Under the pieces are notes generated by a model. It saw only the letters and a list, made by a program, of their open reading frames with translations. It was not told the origin of the DNA and made no database searches. A stretch of DNA of 64,000 nt from the NCBI RefSeq assembly GCF_019320115.1, contig NC_089591.1:56358078-56422077 (forward strand), written 5' to 3'. The stretch comes from Miscanthus floridulus. Lineage: Eukaryota; Streptophyta; Magnoliopsida; Poales; Poaceae. Shown here piece by piece: positions 1 through 12,806 of this stretch (the first letter of the stretch is position 1; each line of letters begins with the position of its first letter). The translations under genes and the position numbers were made by a program.

Positions 1-33
1 ACATCAGCAAGCGCAATGGGTACCTCAAGAGTG

Positions 34-414
34 TCACACCCATAGATGCTTAGCAGAGGAACATGGAGCTCCTAACCTTCTCATGTAGTCAAGACAACTC
101 CAGGGTAGGGACACTGCTACCAAGGTATGGCCGCCATGGCTGGAAGAGATCTCATCAAACTTTATGAACTGGCCAAACTGCGTAGCTATAGGCATGGAAC
201 CCTCCACCAGCACGATCCTGAGCAACTTCCCCTCCGACAAGGCTCGTTCGATGAAGATCCACTGGAGAAAGTTCGCACACAGCTCCATCCCAAAAAAGGA
301 CTCGCAGATGAATCCAGCACGCCACCCCCTTTGGCAAAAATGGCCCCATCTCAGGCAAAGACAGCCAGCACCACCCTAGGTAGCCTCTAGCTCCACATCA
401 TGGTCTAGATTCAT
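34..414 (-). pseudogene. Unrecognised antisense reading frame in Tat-1 spacer
   Basis: A minus-strand frame of about 126 codons, opposite in direction to the Tat-1 element that contains it. It begins at an ATG (412-414), is interrupted by one TAG near 375, and then stays open for more than 100 codons to a stop near 34. I do not recognise the product. Tat-lineage elements are known to carry extra antisense ORFs between pol and the 3' LTR, and this could be a remnant of one; that link is inference from position and orientation only. A chance open frame is the alternative. Confidence 0.3.
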
Positions 415-1740
415 GAAAGGATCTATAAGTCCTCCCCCTCGCTCACCCCCTCTCTCACCTAGGAACCGCCATGGTATACAAGCACTCTCAGTGAGGAGGA
501 AGAAGGAGGAGAGACAATAGTTGGAGAACAGGCAAAGGACTATGATGGAGAGCCCTCTCCCTCCCCCTATTTAAGGAAGAAACATGATAGCCAAAGAGGG
601 GCAAAAGATCAGAGCGAAAACCTCTCTCCTTTCCCCCATTCAATGTGGATGAAAAACGATGGGACACACCCTGACCGATGGGACACATGCTGACCAACGG
701 AACGACGCCTAGTAAGACGAAACATCACCTAGTGAGACAAGACATGGCTTGGGTATGGCCCACCACTATCACATGACTGAGCATGAAAACCAAAGCGTCA
801 CCACATGCAGGCAGCTCTCTGCATCCCCAAGTGAGACTTAGAAAACCCAAAACAGGATCTCCGCCAGGAGAGACCATCGGGCTTCCTAAGTCGATCAAAT
901 GGCTCAAAAAAATAGACAGGGAGACAGGTAGGGAGCGAAGGGATGCCACATACAGGCTATGCCGACTCCATCACAAACGACAAGCATAGGTCCCGGTCAA
1001 ACATTTTTTACTGAAGCTCTCCAAACCCCGTCACTTGAATCATCAAGGTAACACTACCGAGCCCCTCTATTTCTTTATAATCATTTCATACATCCATACG
1101 TGCATTCATTCCATACGCCCATGCCCCCCAGATGATTTAGGCCCTGAACTGCCTAGGGGCTCGGGAACTAAGCATCACACATGCAGTGAAATGCATCACA
1201 ATGCTCTGTGTTGCGTCATAAAGTGGCAGTTGCCTCATTCGACATGAGCAATGACCAACCAGGGTTTGAAGGCTGGCCCACGAAGGGCTCGAGGCCACCC
1301 CATGTCAAACAGAGCTAGGGGAGAAAAACATAGATGAGCCCGTGCGGCCCTCGCCTAGTCTAGCAGACAGGGTTATCTCAGCCTTCTCATTTGATCCTAA
1401 GCCTCTGCCAAGCCCATAGAATCTCCATCGAGGGGAGGCCATTAGGCCACCTAAGTCAGTCTCTGGAACGACCTAGGCATCTATCGAGTTGTAGGTAAAG
1501 GAGCAGTGGAATATCATAAGAGGGCTATGCTGACCCCATCATGAATGATGGACCCGGATTTCACTCGATCATACCCGTTAGTGAACTCATTGAGCGCATC
1601 ACTCGAGCCTGAGCGATCAGGATAAGGGACAAAACTCAGCCCCTCTGGTTGTGAGAAACTAAGGGTGGGGTAACACACACAACTCAAACCAACCCCTACC
1701 AAAATCCCAATGGGGCTTGACGGCTCAAGACACCAAACAC

Positions 1741-1983
1741 CTCAGTCTGTGACCCCAAACTCACCCCATCTGGCTACGCTTCGACTATACACCAAACGCC
1801 TAGGTCTGTGACCCCGAACTCACCCCATCTGGCTATGCTTCGACTACACACCAAACGCCCAGGTCTGTGACCCCAAACTCGCCCATCCGGCTACGCTTCG
1901 ATTGCACACCAAATGCTCGGGTCTATGACCACAAACTCACCCCATCCGGCTATGCTTCAACTGCACACCAAACACCAGGGTCT
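1741..1983 (+). repeat. 58-60-bp tandem repeat, about 4 copies
   Basis: Imperfect head-to-tail copies, each containing ATCCGGCTACGCTTCGA-type sequence followed by CACACCAAACGCC and GGTCTGTGACCCC. The run breaks off at GGTCT (1979-1983), three bases before the first LTR of the array, and resumes with GGTCT at 17269. These are sub-repeats of the Tat-1 3' spacer. Confidence 0.85.
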
Positions 1984-1986
1984 TCA

Positions 1987-3105
1987 TGTTGACTAGGCCC
2001 AATCTTCCGAAAGGTATGATAGCGTTGATTGGTGGAGACTCAACATTCATGATCTAGGCTTTGAACCAAGACTGATTCGGACCCCTGCAACCGTTACACC
2101 ACTGCTCCATTGGTTATCAACCACGTGAACGCGATTGACCTCGCCGAGAAGGCTTTCCTGCAAGCGAATCGAGAACACAAGCAAGAACGAGATAAACGCA
2201 ATCTGAACTTGCAAATAAATATGAGGCTTATGATAATGAGAAAGAGTTCAAGTCTTTATTCAAAAGGACTAATCACCATAGGTGAACAAGATCAAGAATT
2301 GTGGCCCTGGTTCACAGCAAGCAGCCATGGTGGCCCCCCACAACCGTTACACCACTGCTCCGTTGGTTATCAACCACGCGAACGCGATTGACCTCACCGA
2401 GAAGGCTTTCCTGCAAGCGAGTCAAGAACACAAGCAAGAACGAGATAAACGCAATCTGAAATTGCAAATAAATATGAGGCTTATGATAATGAGAAAGAGT
2501 TCAAGTCTTTATTCGAAAGGACTAATTGCCACAGGCGAACAAGATCAAGAACTGGGGCCCTGGTTCATAGCAAGCAGCCTTGGCGGCACAGTTGCAGCAA
2601 AATGATATCTGTTTCATGAGGAAATCTAGAACTAAACAAAACCCAAACCCTAAGCAGAGCGACAGCTGGTATTTATAGAGTCTTGGGCGGCATCACCCCC
2701 CTGGACACGCCCCCTAATGGGCCCAAACACGATACACTGTCCAACGGACCAAAAGACGGTGTCACAGCACCCTGACAGATTCTGGACGCTGATTTGTTTC
2801 GACGATTTCTATTGATTCCGAAGGGATTTTGACATGAGACCAATTGGGTTGGCTTCCTTATCCAATTAGCTTTCCATCCATATGTGGATCATCAAAAACG
2901 GAGTCCGGATGCATCCTGAGTGACCAGTTTAAGGCAGACTGGTCCTAGAGGCCGAGATGGACTCGAACTTTATTTGGGCCTCCACCTTGCTGACTCGAAC
3001 CGGATGAGCTTCGGGCCTCCTTCTCGGTTAGGACACCCTTGCTGATCTCCTTGGTCTCCATATGGTTCTCCAAGCATGGTCATATGTATGGTGGTCATGT
3101 CCTCA
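1987..3105 (-). repeat. Array LTR 1
   Basis: 1119 bp, plus-strand ends TGTTGACT...GTCCTCA (TG/CA). It contains a direct duplication of about 253 bp, copies starting at 2088 and 2341. A minus-strand TATAAATA box lies at 2670-2677. In element orientation this is the outermost 3' LTR of the array. Confidence 0.9.
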
Positions 3106-3164
3106 TCATCCTCCCTTTCTTGATGAAAAGCCATCCTCGGCATCAATTTTGTTTGAAGTCGATC

Positions 3165-4390
3165 CTACACAACATGAGGACAATCGAGGTTTCCAAAATA
3201 ATGAAAATGGACAATGTTGTGAGAAAGAATATGACCACATGTCCAGGTTTGTATGATGTCTTGTCCTATAGACATGTAGTCTGCTCGATTGAAATACACA
3301 CAATCTTTGCCATTACTATCCTGCAAAAGATTAGTACTAACAAAAAAACATATGCTCCCTTTCTTTGGATTCCACTTGTGTTCGAAAAGCAAAACTAGTG
3401 GAATATGGCATAACAACAATGTTGATTTTACTATCCTCTAGTTGATCATTACTTTGCACAACAAAAGGAGAATTCAGATTTGTACAAATATAAACTCGTT
3501 GTGTCAAATATTGCCCTTGGTTGTTATATTTACCAAAAACATGATATGTATGTCTAGAGAAACATGGTAAATTAGCATATGCATAAAGTTTCTCCTCTAA
3601 AGAACTAAGATTACATGGAACATCAAATTCAATGTAACCCAAAGTATTTAAAGAAGACAACAATTTTAGCTCATCAACTTCACTAGCATTATGAATAACA
3701 AGTCTATTTTTAGCACAAGTTCTCATTTTCATCACACATATAGCATGATCATTCTTCAATGATTGTATGGGTATAACATAAATATCATCATGCAAATCAT
3801 CTTCATCACAAGAAACATCAAGCAAATCATCTTGTGACAAAGGTAAATCAAACGAATACTAAAATTTGCTCTATCATAGCATGATTGGTGGAAAAATTCA
3901 GCACATCAAGAGAACGCTCACCTTCTGTGAGTTTAGCATCATGGGCATTACCTTTGCTCTCATGTTCAGCATGGGTAATAGTTGATGGTTCTGAATTTTC
4001 ACATGAGGCTATGAGCTTCTCATTTTCTGTCATGTCATCCTCGCTCTTTTCTACATTGTCCTGCAAAAGGTTAGGCATAGCAGGAGGAATAACAACAGAC
4101 TCTTCCTCTAAATGGTGCACCTCATCATATGAAGTCAAAATAGGAGGTGGATTAACAAAGGTTTCTCACATAAGAAGTTTCATATCATTCCAAGTTTAAG
4201 GCTTATCAGAAGGATCTAAAGACTCCCACCAAGATAAAGCAGAATGTCACAAAACACTAACTGTATTTTTTACCTTCCTCCTTGGACACATAAAGCGAGT
4301 AGCAAATATGTTATCGATGGCAATTTCCCACTCCATGTACTCATCAGCACCTATACCATCATAAGTCGATGGATACGAACAACATGTCAT
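3165..4390 (-). pseudogene. Array unit 1: gag fragment plus second frame
   Basis: From ATG 4388-4390 the first 75 or so codons match the N-terminal part of a Ty3/gypsy gag domain: a FATRFMCPRRKVKNTV stretch and then ALSWW. In this unit a TGA interrupts it just before ALSWW, where unit 2 has an arginine codon. A stop at the LLM* junction is shared by all four units and so predates the array. The frame then resumes with TSYDEVHHLEEE and ends near 3848. A second frame (3840 down to 3165) carries LNTLGYIEFDVPCNLSS and PCFSRHTYHVFGKYN; it is broken by an extra A in an A-run near 3340. I do not recognise the second frame. No reverse transcriptase is present. Confidence 0.8.
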
Positions 4391-5576
4391 TGTTAGAAGA
4401 TAGCAAAAGATAACACAAAAGTATTATCCCTACCAACTACTTAGGTTGTGGACAAGGAAAAACAAGGCACTCAACTCTCAAGCGTCTTACCACGGTCTTA
4501 CAAGTGTTCTTACCAAAGCAACAGGCGGTGCAATTAGTCGGTGACTGTGATACCATTGTAGCTTGAGTGTAACAGTTGCAAGGCGAACCTATACTTGGTT
4601 AGAAGAAAGTGGAGCTTGGATAGGCACAATATAGTAGCAAGGAATAGCAAAATTCGCAACTGCATAGCAAAGCTAAATAAGTATCCCAAGTACTTGTCTT
4701 AGTTGCTGGCCTACTCATATTCCAAGTACCAGATGTATTAAGTGATGTGAACAGCAAGAATATGATTAGGAACAAGGTAGAAATCAGCACACGCAAACAC
4801 AGCTCAAATGGCGCTCTCTATGTGCTCCTCTAGATATTGTTCCACTTTTGCCCCTCTCTTTTTTCTCTATTTTTGGGCTGTCGTTGTTTTTTTGGGATTC
4901 TTTGACTTTTTCTTTTTATTTTTTTGATATTTTTCTTCACTTAGGAGCACAAAAGAAGTAACCACAGAAAATATGAGCTTAAACTAGTGAAAGACGTGGC
5001 ATGTGGAATTTCTAGAAGACGTGCTCAAAATCGACAAAGACCTTGTGACCACGAAAAGAGGGTCTTTTGCTGGGGATGGATGGATCCAAAAATATTTCTG
5101 ATCGATTTTGATATATGGAACATCGAAATCCGAGTTCGTATGTGAAAACTAGACCAGTTTTAAGAACGGACTCCGAATTAGAGAACAAAATGGGAACAAT
5201 GTGCGCAAAATTAGTCACGGCAGCAAGGATTTGATGGAAACAGTGAAGACAAGTGTAACAAATAAGATGACGTGGACTATGGTTTGATGAATACAAAGGA
5301 AACTCAACAAGATTTGGAGATGTTCACGGATTATGATGAAAAACAAAGGAGAAAACACAAACTAGACTAAAAATGATCTAAAACCAGCAACAAGAACTTG
5401 ACCTAGGGCACAAACTCAACAACGCGAAACAGAGATGAAATTGCACGGCACAATGAGGCTATAGGATAGGGAATATGTGACGATGAATATTTTTTGCTTT
5501 TTGTGGACTATAGGTAATGCAAAAATAGTAACAATCTAAAGGGAAAAACAAAGGTATACCTAACGGGCAACAAGGT

Positions 5577-5587
5577 CTCTGATACCA
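5577..5587 (-). other. Primer binding site, unit 1
   Basis: The minus strand reads TGGTATCAGAG, complementary to the 3' end of initiator methionine tRNA, five bases inside LTR 2. It fixes the element orientation as minus. Confidence 0.85.
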
Positions 5588-5592
5588 CTTGA

Positions 5593-6710
5593 TGTTGACC
5601 GGGCCCAATCTTCCGAAAGGTATGATAGCGTTGATTGGTGGAGACTCGACGTTCATGATCTAGGCTTCGAACCAAGACTGATTCGGACCCCCACAACCGT
5701 TACACCACTGCTCCATTGGTTATCAACCACGTAAACGTGATTGACCTCACCGAGAAGGCTTTCCTGCAAGCGAATCGAGAACACAAGCAAGAACGAGATA
5801 AACGCAATCTAAAATTGCAAATAAATATGAGGCTTATGATAATGAGAAAGAGTTCAAGTCTTTATTCGAAAGGACTAATCACCATAGGCAAACAAGATCA
5901 AGAACTGGGGCCCTGGTTCACAGCAAGTAGCCTTGGTGGCCCCCCACAACTGTTACACCACTGCTCCGTTGGTTATCAACCACACGAACGCGATTGACCT
6001 CGCAGAGAAGGCTTTCCTGCAAGCGAGTCGAGAACACAAGCAAGAACGAGATAAACGCAATCTAAAATTGCAAATAAATATGAGGCTTATGATAATGAGA
6101 AAGAGTTCAAGTCTTTATTCGAAAGGACTAATCGCCACAGACGAACAAGATCAAGAACTGGGGCCCTGGTTCACAGCAACCAGCCTTGGCGGCATAGTTG
6201 CAGCAAAACGATATCTGTTTCATGAGGAAATCTATAACTAAACAAAACCCAAACCCTAAGGAGAGTGATGGCAGGTATTTATAGAGTCTTGGATGGCATC
6301 ACCCCCTGGACACGCCCCCTAATGGGCCCAAACACGATACACGGTCCAACGGACCAAAAGACGGTGTCATAGCACCCTGACAGATTCTGGATGCTAACTT
6401 GTTTCGACAATTTCCATTGATTCCGAAGGGATTTTGATGTGAGACCAATTGGGTTGGCTTCCTTATCCAATTAGCTTTCCATCCATATATGGATCATTGA
6501 AAACGGAGTCTGAATATGTCCTGAGTGACTAGTTTAAGGTAGACTGGTCCTGTAGGCCGAGATGGACTCGAACTTGATTTGGGCCTCCACCTTGCTGACT
6601 CGAACCGGATGAGCTTTGGGCCTCCTTCTCGGTTAGGACACCCTTGCTGATCTCCTTGGTCTCCATATGGTTCTCCAAGCATGGTCATATGTATGGTGGT
6701 CATGTCCTCA
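5593..6710 (-). repeat. Array LTR 2
   Basis: 1118 bp, with the 253-bp internal duplication (starts 5694 and 5948) and a minus-strand TATAAATA at 6276-6283. It shares diagnostic bases with LTR 1 (for example TGATCTCC where LTRs 3 and 4 have TGATATCC). Confidence 0.9.
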
Positions 6711-6769
6711 TCATCCTCCCTTTCTTGATGAAAAGCCATCCTCAGCATCAATTTTGTTTGAAGTCGATC

Positions 6770-7996
6770 CTACACAACATGAGGACAATCGAGGTTTCCA
6801 AAATAATGAAAATGGACAACGTTGTGAGAAAGAATATGACCACATGTCTAGGTTTGTATGATGTCTTGTCCTATAGACATGTAGTCTGCTCGATTGAAAT
6901 ACACACAATCTTTGCCAATACTATCCTGGAAAAGATTAGTACTAACAAAAAAACATATGCTCCCTTTCTTTAGATTCCACTTGTGTTCGAAAAGCAAAAC
7001 TAGTGGAATATGGCATAACAACAATGTTGATTTTACTATCCTCTAGTTGATCATTACTTTGCACAACAAAAGGAGAATTTAGATTTGTACAAATATAAAC
7101 TCATTGTGTCAAATATTGCCCTTGGTTGTTATATTTACCAAAAACATGATATGTATGTCTAGAGAAACATGGTAAATTAGCATATGCATAAAGTTTCTCC
7201 TCTAAAGAACTAAGATTACACGGAACATCAAATTCAGTGTAACCCAAAGTATTTAAAGAAGACAACAATTTTAGCTCATCAACTTCACTAGCATTATGAA
7301 TAACAAGTCTATTTTCAGCACAAGTTCTCATTTTCATCACACATATAGCATGATCATTCTTCAATGATTGCATGGGTATAACATAAATATCATCATGCAA
7401 ATCATCTTCATCACAAGAAACATCAAGCAAATCATCTTGTGACAAAGGTAAATCAAACGAATACTAAAATTTGCTCTATCATAGCACGATTGGTGGAGAA
7501 AATTTAGCACATCAAGAGAACGCTCACCTTCTGTGAGTTTAGCATCATGGGCATTACCTTTGCTCTCATGTTCAGCAGGGGTAATAGTTGATGGTTCTGA
7601 ATTTTCACATGAGGCTGTGAGCTTCTCATTTTCTATCACGTCATCCTCGCTCTTTTCTGCATTGTCCTGCAAAAGGTTAGGCATAGCAGGAGGAATAACA
7701 ACAGACTCTTCCTCTAAATGGTGCACCTCATCATATGAAGTCAAAATAGGAGGTGGATTAACAAAGGTTTCTCACATAAGAAGTTTCATATCATTCCAAG
7801 TTTGAGGCTTATTAGAAGGATCTAAAGACTCCCACCAAGATAAAGCAGAATATCGCAAAACACTAACTGTATTTTTTACCTTCCTCCTTGGACACATAAA
7901 GCGAGTAGCAAATATGTTATCGATGGCAATTTCCCACTCCATGTACTCATCAGCACCTATACCATCATAAGTCAGTGGATACAAACAACCTGTCAT
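6770..7996 (-). pseudogene. Array unit 2: gag fragment plus second frame
   Basis: Same arrangement as unit 1. The gag N-terminal part (ATG 7994-7996) is open here through ALSWWESLDPSN to the ancestral stop after LLM. The following section runs to about 7490 and is then thrown out of frame in the run before the second frame. The second frame is cut by a C-to-T stop (CGA to TGA) after GQYLTQ near 7101. Diagnostic bases in mid-unit match unit 4, not the neighbouring units. Confidence 0.8.
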
Positions 7997-9185
7997 TGTT
8001 AGAAGACAGCAAAAGATAACACAAAAGTATTATCCCTACCAATTACTTAGGTTGTGGACAAGGAAAAACAAGGCACTCAACTCTCAAGCGTCTTACCACG
8101 GTCTTACAAGTGTTCTTACCAAAGCAACAGGTGGTGCAATCAGTCGGTGACTGTGATACCATTGTAGCTTGAGTGTAACAGTTGCAAGGCGAACCTGTAC
8201 TTGGTTAGAAGAAAGTGGAGCTTGGACAGGCACAATATAGTAGCGAGGAATAGCGAAATTCACAACTGCATAGCAAAGCTGAATAAGTATCCCAAGTACT
8301 TGTCTTAGTTGCTGGCCTACTCATGTTCCAAGTACCAGATGTATTAAGTGATGTGAACAGCAAGAATATGATTAAGAACAAGGTAGAAATCAGCACACGC
8401 AAACACAGCTCAAATGGTGCTCTCTATGTGCTCCTCTAGATATTGTTCCACTTTTGCCCCTCTCTTTTTTCTCTATTTTTGGGCTGTCGTTGTTTTTTGG
8501 GATTCTTTGACTTTTTCTTTTTATTTTTTTTATATTTTTTCTTCACTTAGGAGCACAAAAGAAGTAACCACAGAAAATATGAGCTTAAACAAGTGAAAGA
8601 CGTGGCATGTGGAATTTCCAGAAGACGTGCTTGAAATCGACAAAGACCTTGTGACCACAAAAAGAGGATCTTTTGCCGGGGTTGGATGGATCCGAAATTT
8701 TTTTCTGATCGATTTTGATATATGGAACGTCGAAATCCAAGTTCGTATACGAAAACTAGACCAGTTTTAAGAACGAACTCCGAATTAGAGGACAAAATGG
8801 GAACAATGTGCGCAAAATTGGTCACGGCAGCAAGGATTTGATGGAAACAGTGAAGACAAGTGTAACAAATAAGATGACGTGGACTAAGGTTTGATGAATA
8901 CAAAGGAAACTCAACAAGACTTGGAGATGTTCATGGATTATGATGAAAAACAAAGGAGAAAACACAAACTGGACTAAAAAACAATCTAAAACCAGCAACA
9001 AGAACTTGACCTAGGGCACAAACTCAACAACGCGAAACAGAGATAAAATTGCACGGCACAATGAGGCTATAGGATAGGGAATATGTGACGATGTATATTT
9101 TTTTACTTTTTGTGGACTATAGGTAATGCAAAAACAGTAACAATCTAGAGGGAAAAACAAAGGTATACCTAACGGGCAACAAGGT

Positions 9186-9196
9186 CTCTGATACCA
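9186..9196 (-). other. Primer binding site, unit 2
   Basis: Minus strand TGGTATCAGAG beside LTR 3, as in unit 1. Confidence 0.85.
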
Positions 9197-9201
9197 CTTG
9201 A

Positions 9202-10319
9202 TGTTGACCAGGCCTGATCTTCCGAAAGGTATGATAGCGTTGATTGGTGGAGACTCGACGTTCACGATCTAGGCTTCAAACCAAGACTGATTCGGACCCC
9301 CACAACTGTTACACCACTGCTCCGTTGGTTATCAACCACGTGAACGCGATTGACCTCACCGAGAAGGCTTTCCTGCAAGCGAATCGAGAACACAAGCAAG
9401 AACGAGATAAACACAATCTGAAATTGCAAATAAATATGAGGCTTATGATAATGAGAAAGAGTTCAAGTCTTTATTCAAAAGGACTAATCACCATAGGCGA
9501 ACAAGATCAAGAACTGGGGCCCTGGTTCACAGCAAGCAGCCTTGGTGGCCCCCCGCAACCGTTACACCACTGCTCCATTGGTTATCAACCACGCGAACGC
9601 GATTGACCTCGCTGAGAAGGCTTTCCTGCAAACGAATCAAGAACACAAGCAAGAACGAGATAAACGCAATCTAAAATTACAAATAAATATGAGGCTTATG
9701 ATAATGAGAAAGAGTTCAAGTCTTTATTCGAAAGGACTAATCGCCACAGGCGAATAAGATCAAGAACTGGGGCCATGGTTCACAGCAACCAGCCTTGGCG
9801 GCACAGTTGCAGCAAAACGATATTTGTTTCACGAGGAAATCTAGAACTAAACAAAACCCAAACCCGAAGGAGAGCGACGGCTGGTATTTATAGAGTCTTG
9901 GGCGGCATCACCCCCTGGACATGCCCCCTAATGGGCCCAAACACGATACACGGTCCAACGGACAAAAAGACGGTGTCATAGCACCCAGACAGATTCTGGA
10001 TGCTGACTTGTTTCGATGATTTCTATTGATTCCGAAGGGATTTTGATGTGAGACCAATTGGGTTGGCTTCCTTATCCAATTAGCTTTCCATCCATATGTG
10101 GATCATTGAAAACGGAGTCCGGATGCGTCCTGAGTGACCAGTTTAAGGCAGACTGGTCCTGGAGGCCGAGATGGACTCGAACTTGATTTGGGCCTCCGCC
10201 TTGCTGACTCGAACCGGATGAGCTTCGGGCCTCCTTCTTGGTTAGGACACCCTTGCTGATATCCTTGGTCTCCATATGGTTCTCCAAGCATGGTCATATG
10301 TATGGTGGTCATGTCCTCA
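9202..10319 (-). repeat. Array LTR 3
   Basis: 1118 bp, 253-bp duplication starting at 9303 and 9556, minus-strand TATAAATA at 9885-9892. It groups with LTR 4 by TGATATCC and TTCTTGGTTAGG. Confidence 0.9.
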
Positions 10320-10378
10320 TCATCCTCCCTTTCTTGATGAAAAGTCGTCCTCGGCATCAATTTTGTTTGAAGTCGATC

Positions 10379-11603
10379 CTACACAACATGAGGACAATCG
10401 AGGTTTCCAAAATAATGAAAATGGACAATGTTGTGAGAAAGAATATGACCACATGCCCAGGTTTGTATGATGTCTTGTCCTATAGACATGTAGTCTGCTC
10501 GATTGAAATACACATAATCTTTGCCAATACTATCCTGCAAAAGATTAGTACTAACAAAAAACATATGCTCCCTTTCTTTGGATTCCACTTGTGTTCGAAA
10601 AGCAAAACTAGTAGAATATGGCATAACAACAATGTTGATTTTACTATCCTCTAGTTGATCATTACTTTGCACAACAAAAGGAGAATTCAGATTTGTACAA
10701 ATATAAACTCGTTGTGTCAAATATTGCCCTTGGTTGTTATATTTACCAAAAACATGATATGTATGTCTAGAGAAACATGGTAAATTAGCATATGCATAAA
10801 GTTTCTCCTCTAAAGAACTAAGATTACATGGAACATCAAATTCAATGTAACCCAAAGTATTTAAAGAAGACAACAATTTTAGCTCATCAACTTCACTAGC
10901 ATTATGAATAACAAGTCTATTTTTAGCACAAGTTCTCATTTTCATCACACATATAGCATGATCATTCTTCAATGATTGTATGGGTATAACATAAATATCA
11001 TCATGCAAATCATCTTCATCACAAGAAACATCAAGCAAATCATCTTGTGACAAAGGTAAATCAAACGAATACTAAAATTTGCTCTATCATAGCATGATTG
11101 GTGGAAAAATTCAGCACATCAAGAGAACGCTCACCTTCTGTGAGTTTAGCATCATGGGCATTACCTTTGCTCTCATGTTCAGCATGGGTAATAGTTGATG
11201 GTTCTGAATTTTCACATGAGGCTATGAGCTTCTCATTTTCTGTCATGTCATCCTCGCTCTTTTCTACATTGTCCTGCAAAAGGTTAGGCATAGCAGGAGG
11301 AATAACAACAGACTCTTCCTCTAAATGGTGCACCTCATCATATGAAGTCAAAATAGGAGGTGGATTAACAAAGGTTTCTCACATAAGAAGTTTCATATCA
11401 TTCCAAGTTTAAGGCTTATCAGAAGGATCTAAAGACTCCCACCAAGATAAAGCAGAATGTCACAAAACACTAACTGTATTTTTTACCTTCCTCCTTGGAC
11501 ACATAAAGCGAGTAGCAAATATGTTATCGATGGCAATTTCCCACTCCATGTACTCATCAGCACCTATACCATCATAAGTCGATGGATACGAACAACCTGT
11601 CAT
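10379..11603 (-). pseudogene. Array unit 3: gag fragment plus longest second frame
   Basis: The gag part starts at ATG 11601-11603 and has the same TGA before ALSWW as unit 1. The second gag section (11061-11351) is identical at protein level to that of unit 1. The second frame is uninterrupted over 224 codons (10379-11053), the best-preserved copy, but has no ATG at its start and most likely continued from gag by a frameshift that has since decayed. It holds an acidic start (DEDDLHDD), then HTYHVFGKYN, and ends NLDCPHVV. I recognise no catalytic motif, so function is unknown. Confidence 0.8.
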
Positions 11604-12790
11604 TGTTAGAAGATAGCAAAAGATAACACAAAAGTATTATCCCTACCAACTACTTAGGTTGTGGACAAGGAAAAACAAGGCACTCAACTCCCAAGCGTCT
11701 TACCACGGTCTTACAAGTGTTCTTACCAAAGCAACAGGCGGTGCAATTAGTCGGTGACTGTGATACCATTGTAGCTTGAGTGTAACAGTTGCAAGGCGAA
11801 CCTATACTTGGTTAGAAGAAAGTGGAGCTTGGACAGGCACAATATAGTAGCAAGGAATAGCAAAATTCGCAACTGCATAGCAAAGCTGAATAAGTATCCC
11901 AAGTACTTGTCTTAGTTGCTGGCCTACTCATATTCCAAGTACCAGATGTATTAAGTGATGTGAACAGCAAGAATATGATTAGGAACAAGGTAGAAATCAG
12001 CACACGCAAACACAGCTCAAATGGCACTCTCTATGTGCTCCTCTAGATATTGTTCCACTTTTGCCCCTCTCTTTTTTCTCTATTTTTGGGCTGTCGTTGT
12101 TTTTTGGGATTCTTTGACTTTTTCTTTTTATTTTTTTGATATTTTTCTTCACTTAGGAGCACAAAAGAAGTAACCACAGAAAATATGAGCTTAAACTAGT
12201 GAAAGACGTGGCATGTGGAATTTCTAGAAGACGTGCTCGAAATCGACAAAGACCTTGTGACCACGAAAAGAGGGTCTTTTGCTGGGGATGGACGGATCCA
12301 AAAAAAATTTCTGATCAATTTTGATATATGGAACATCGAAATCCGAGTTTGTATGTGAAAACTAGACCAGTTTTAAGAACGGACTCCGAATTAGAGAACA
12401 AAATGGGAACAATGTGCGCAAAATTGGTCATGGCAGCAAGGATTTGATGGAAACAGTGAAGACAAGTGTAACAAATAAGATGACGTGGACTATGGTTTGA
12501 TGAATACAAAGGAAACTCAACAAGATTTGGAGATGTTCACGGATTATGATGAAAAACAAAGGAGAAAACACAAACTAGACTAAAAATGATCTAAAACCAG
12601 CAACAAGAACTTGACCTAGGGCACAAACTCAACAACGCGAAACAGAGATAAAATTGCACGGCACAATAAGGCTATAGGATAGGGAATATGTGACGATGTA
12701 TATTTTTTTACTTTTTGTGGACTATAGGTAATGCAAAAACAGTAACAATCTAGAGGGAAAAACAAAGGTATACCTAACGGGCAACAAGGT

Positions 12791-12801
12791 CTCTGATACC
12801 A
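12791..12801 (-). other. Primer binding site, unit 3
   Basis: Minus strand TGGTATCAGAG beside LTR 4. Confidence 0.85.
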
Positions 12802-12806
12802 CTTGA

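Larger units (their letters stand above)
1..1986 (+). mobile_element. Tat-1 3' spacer, left part
   Basis: Largely non-coding sequence upstream of the Tat-1 3' LTR, split from its right part (17266-18058) by the tandem array. The assignment rests on two points: the 58-60-bp tandem repeat at its right edge resumes beyond the array at 17274, and the right part runs directly into the LTR at 18059. Tat-lineage elements commonly carry long, repeat-rich spacers between pol and the 3' LTR. The pol genes of this copy lie left of the window. Confidence 0.55.

Noticed and set aside
2110..2605. Plus-strand frames repeated in each array LTR
   Set aside because: They are open only because of the 253-bp LTR duplication, run against the element direction, and resemble no protein I know.
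3039..3398. Plus-strand frames in the array (also near 6644, 10238 and 13842)
   Set aside because: They are antisense to the minus-strand element genes and LTR; the element orientation is fixed by PBS, TATA box and polypurine tract.
5577..5587. Possible tRNA gene for initiator Met
   Set aside because: Only 11 bases match and they sit beside an LTR; this is a primer binding site.
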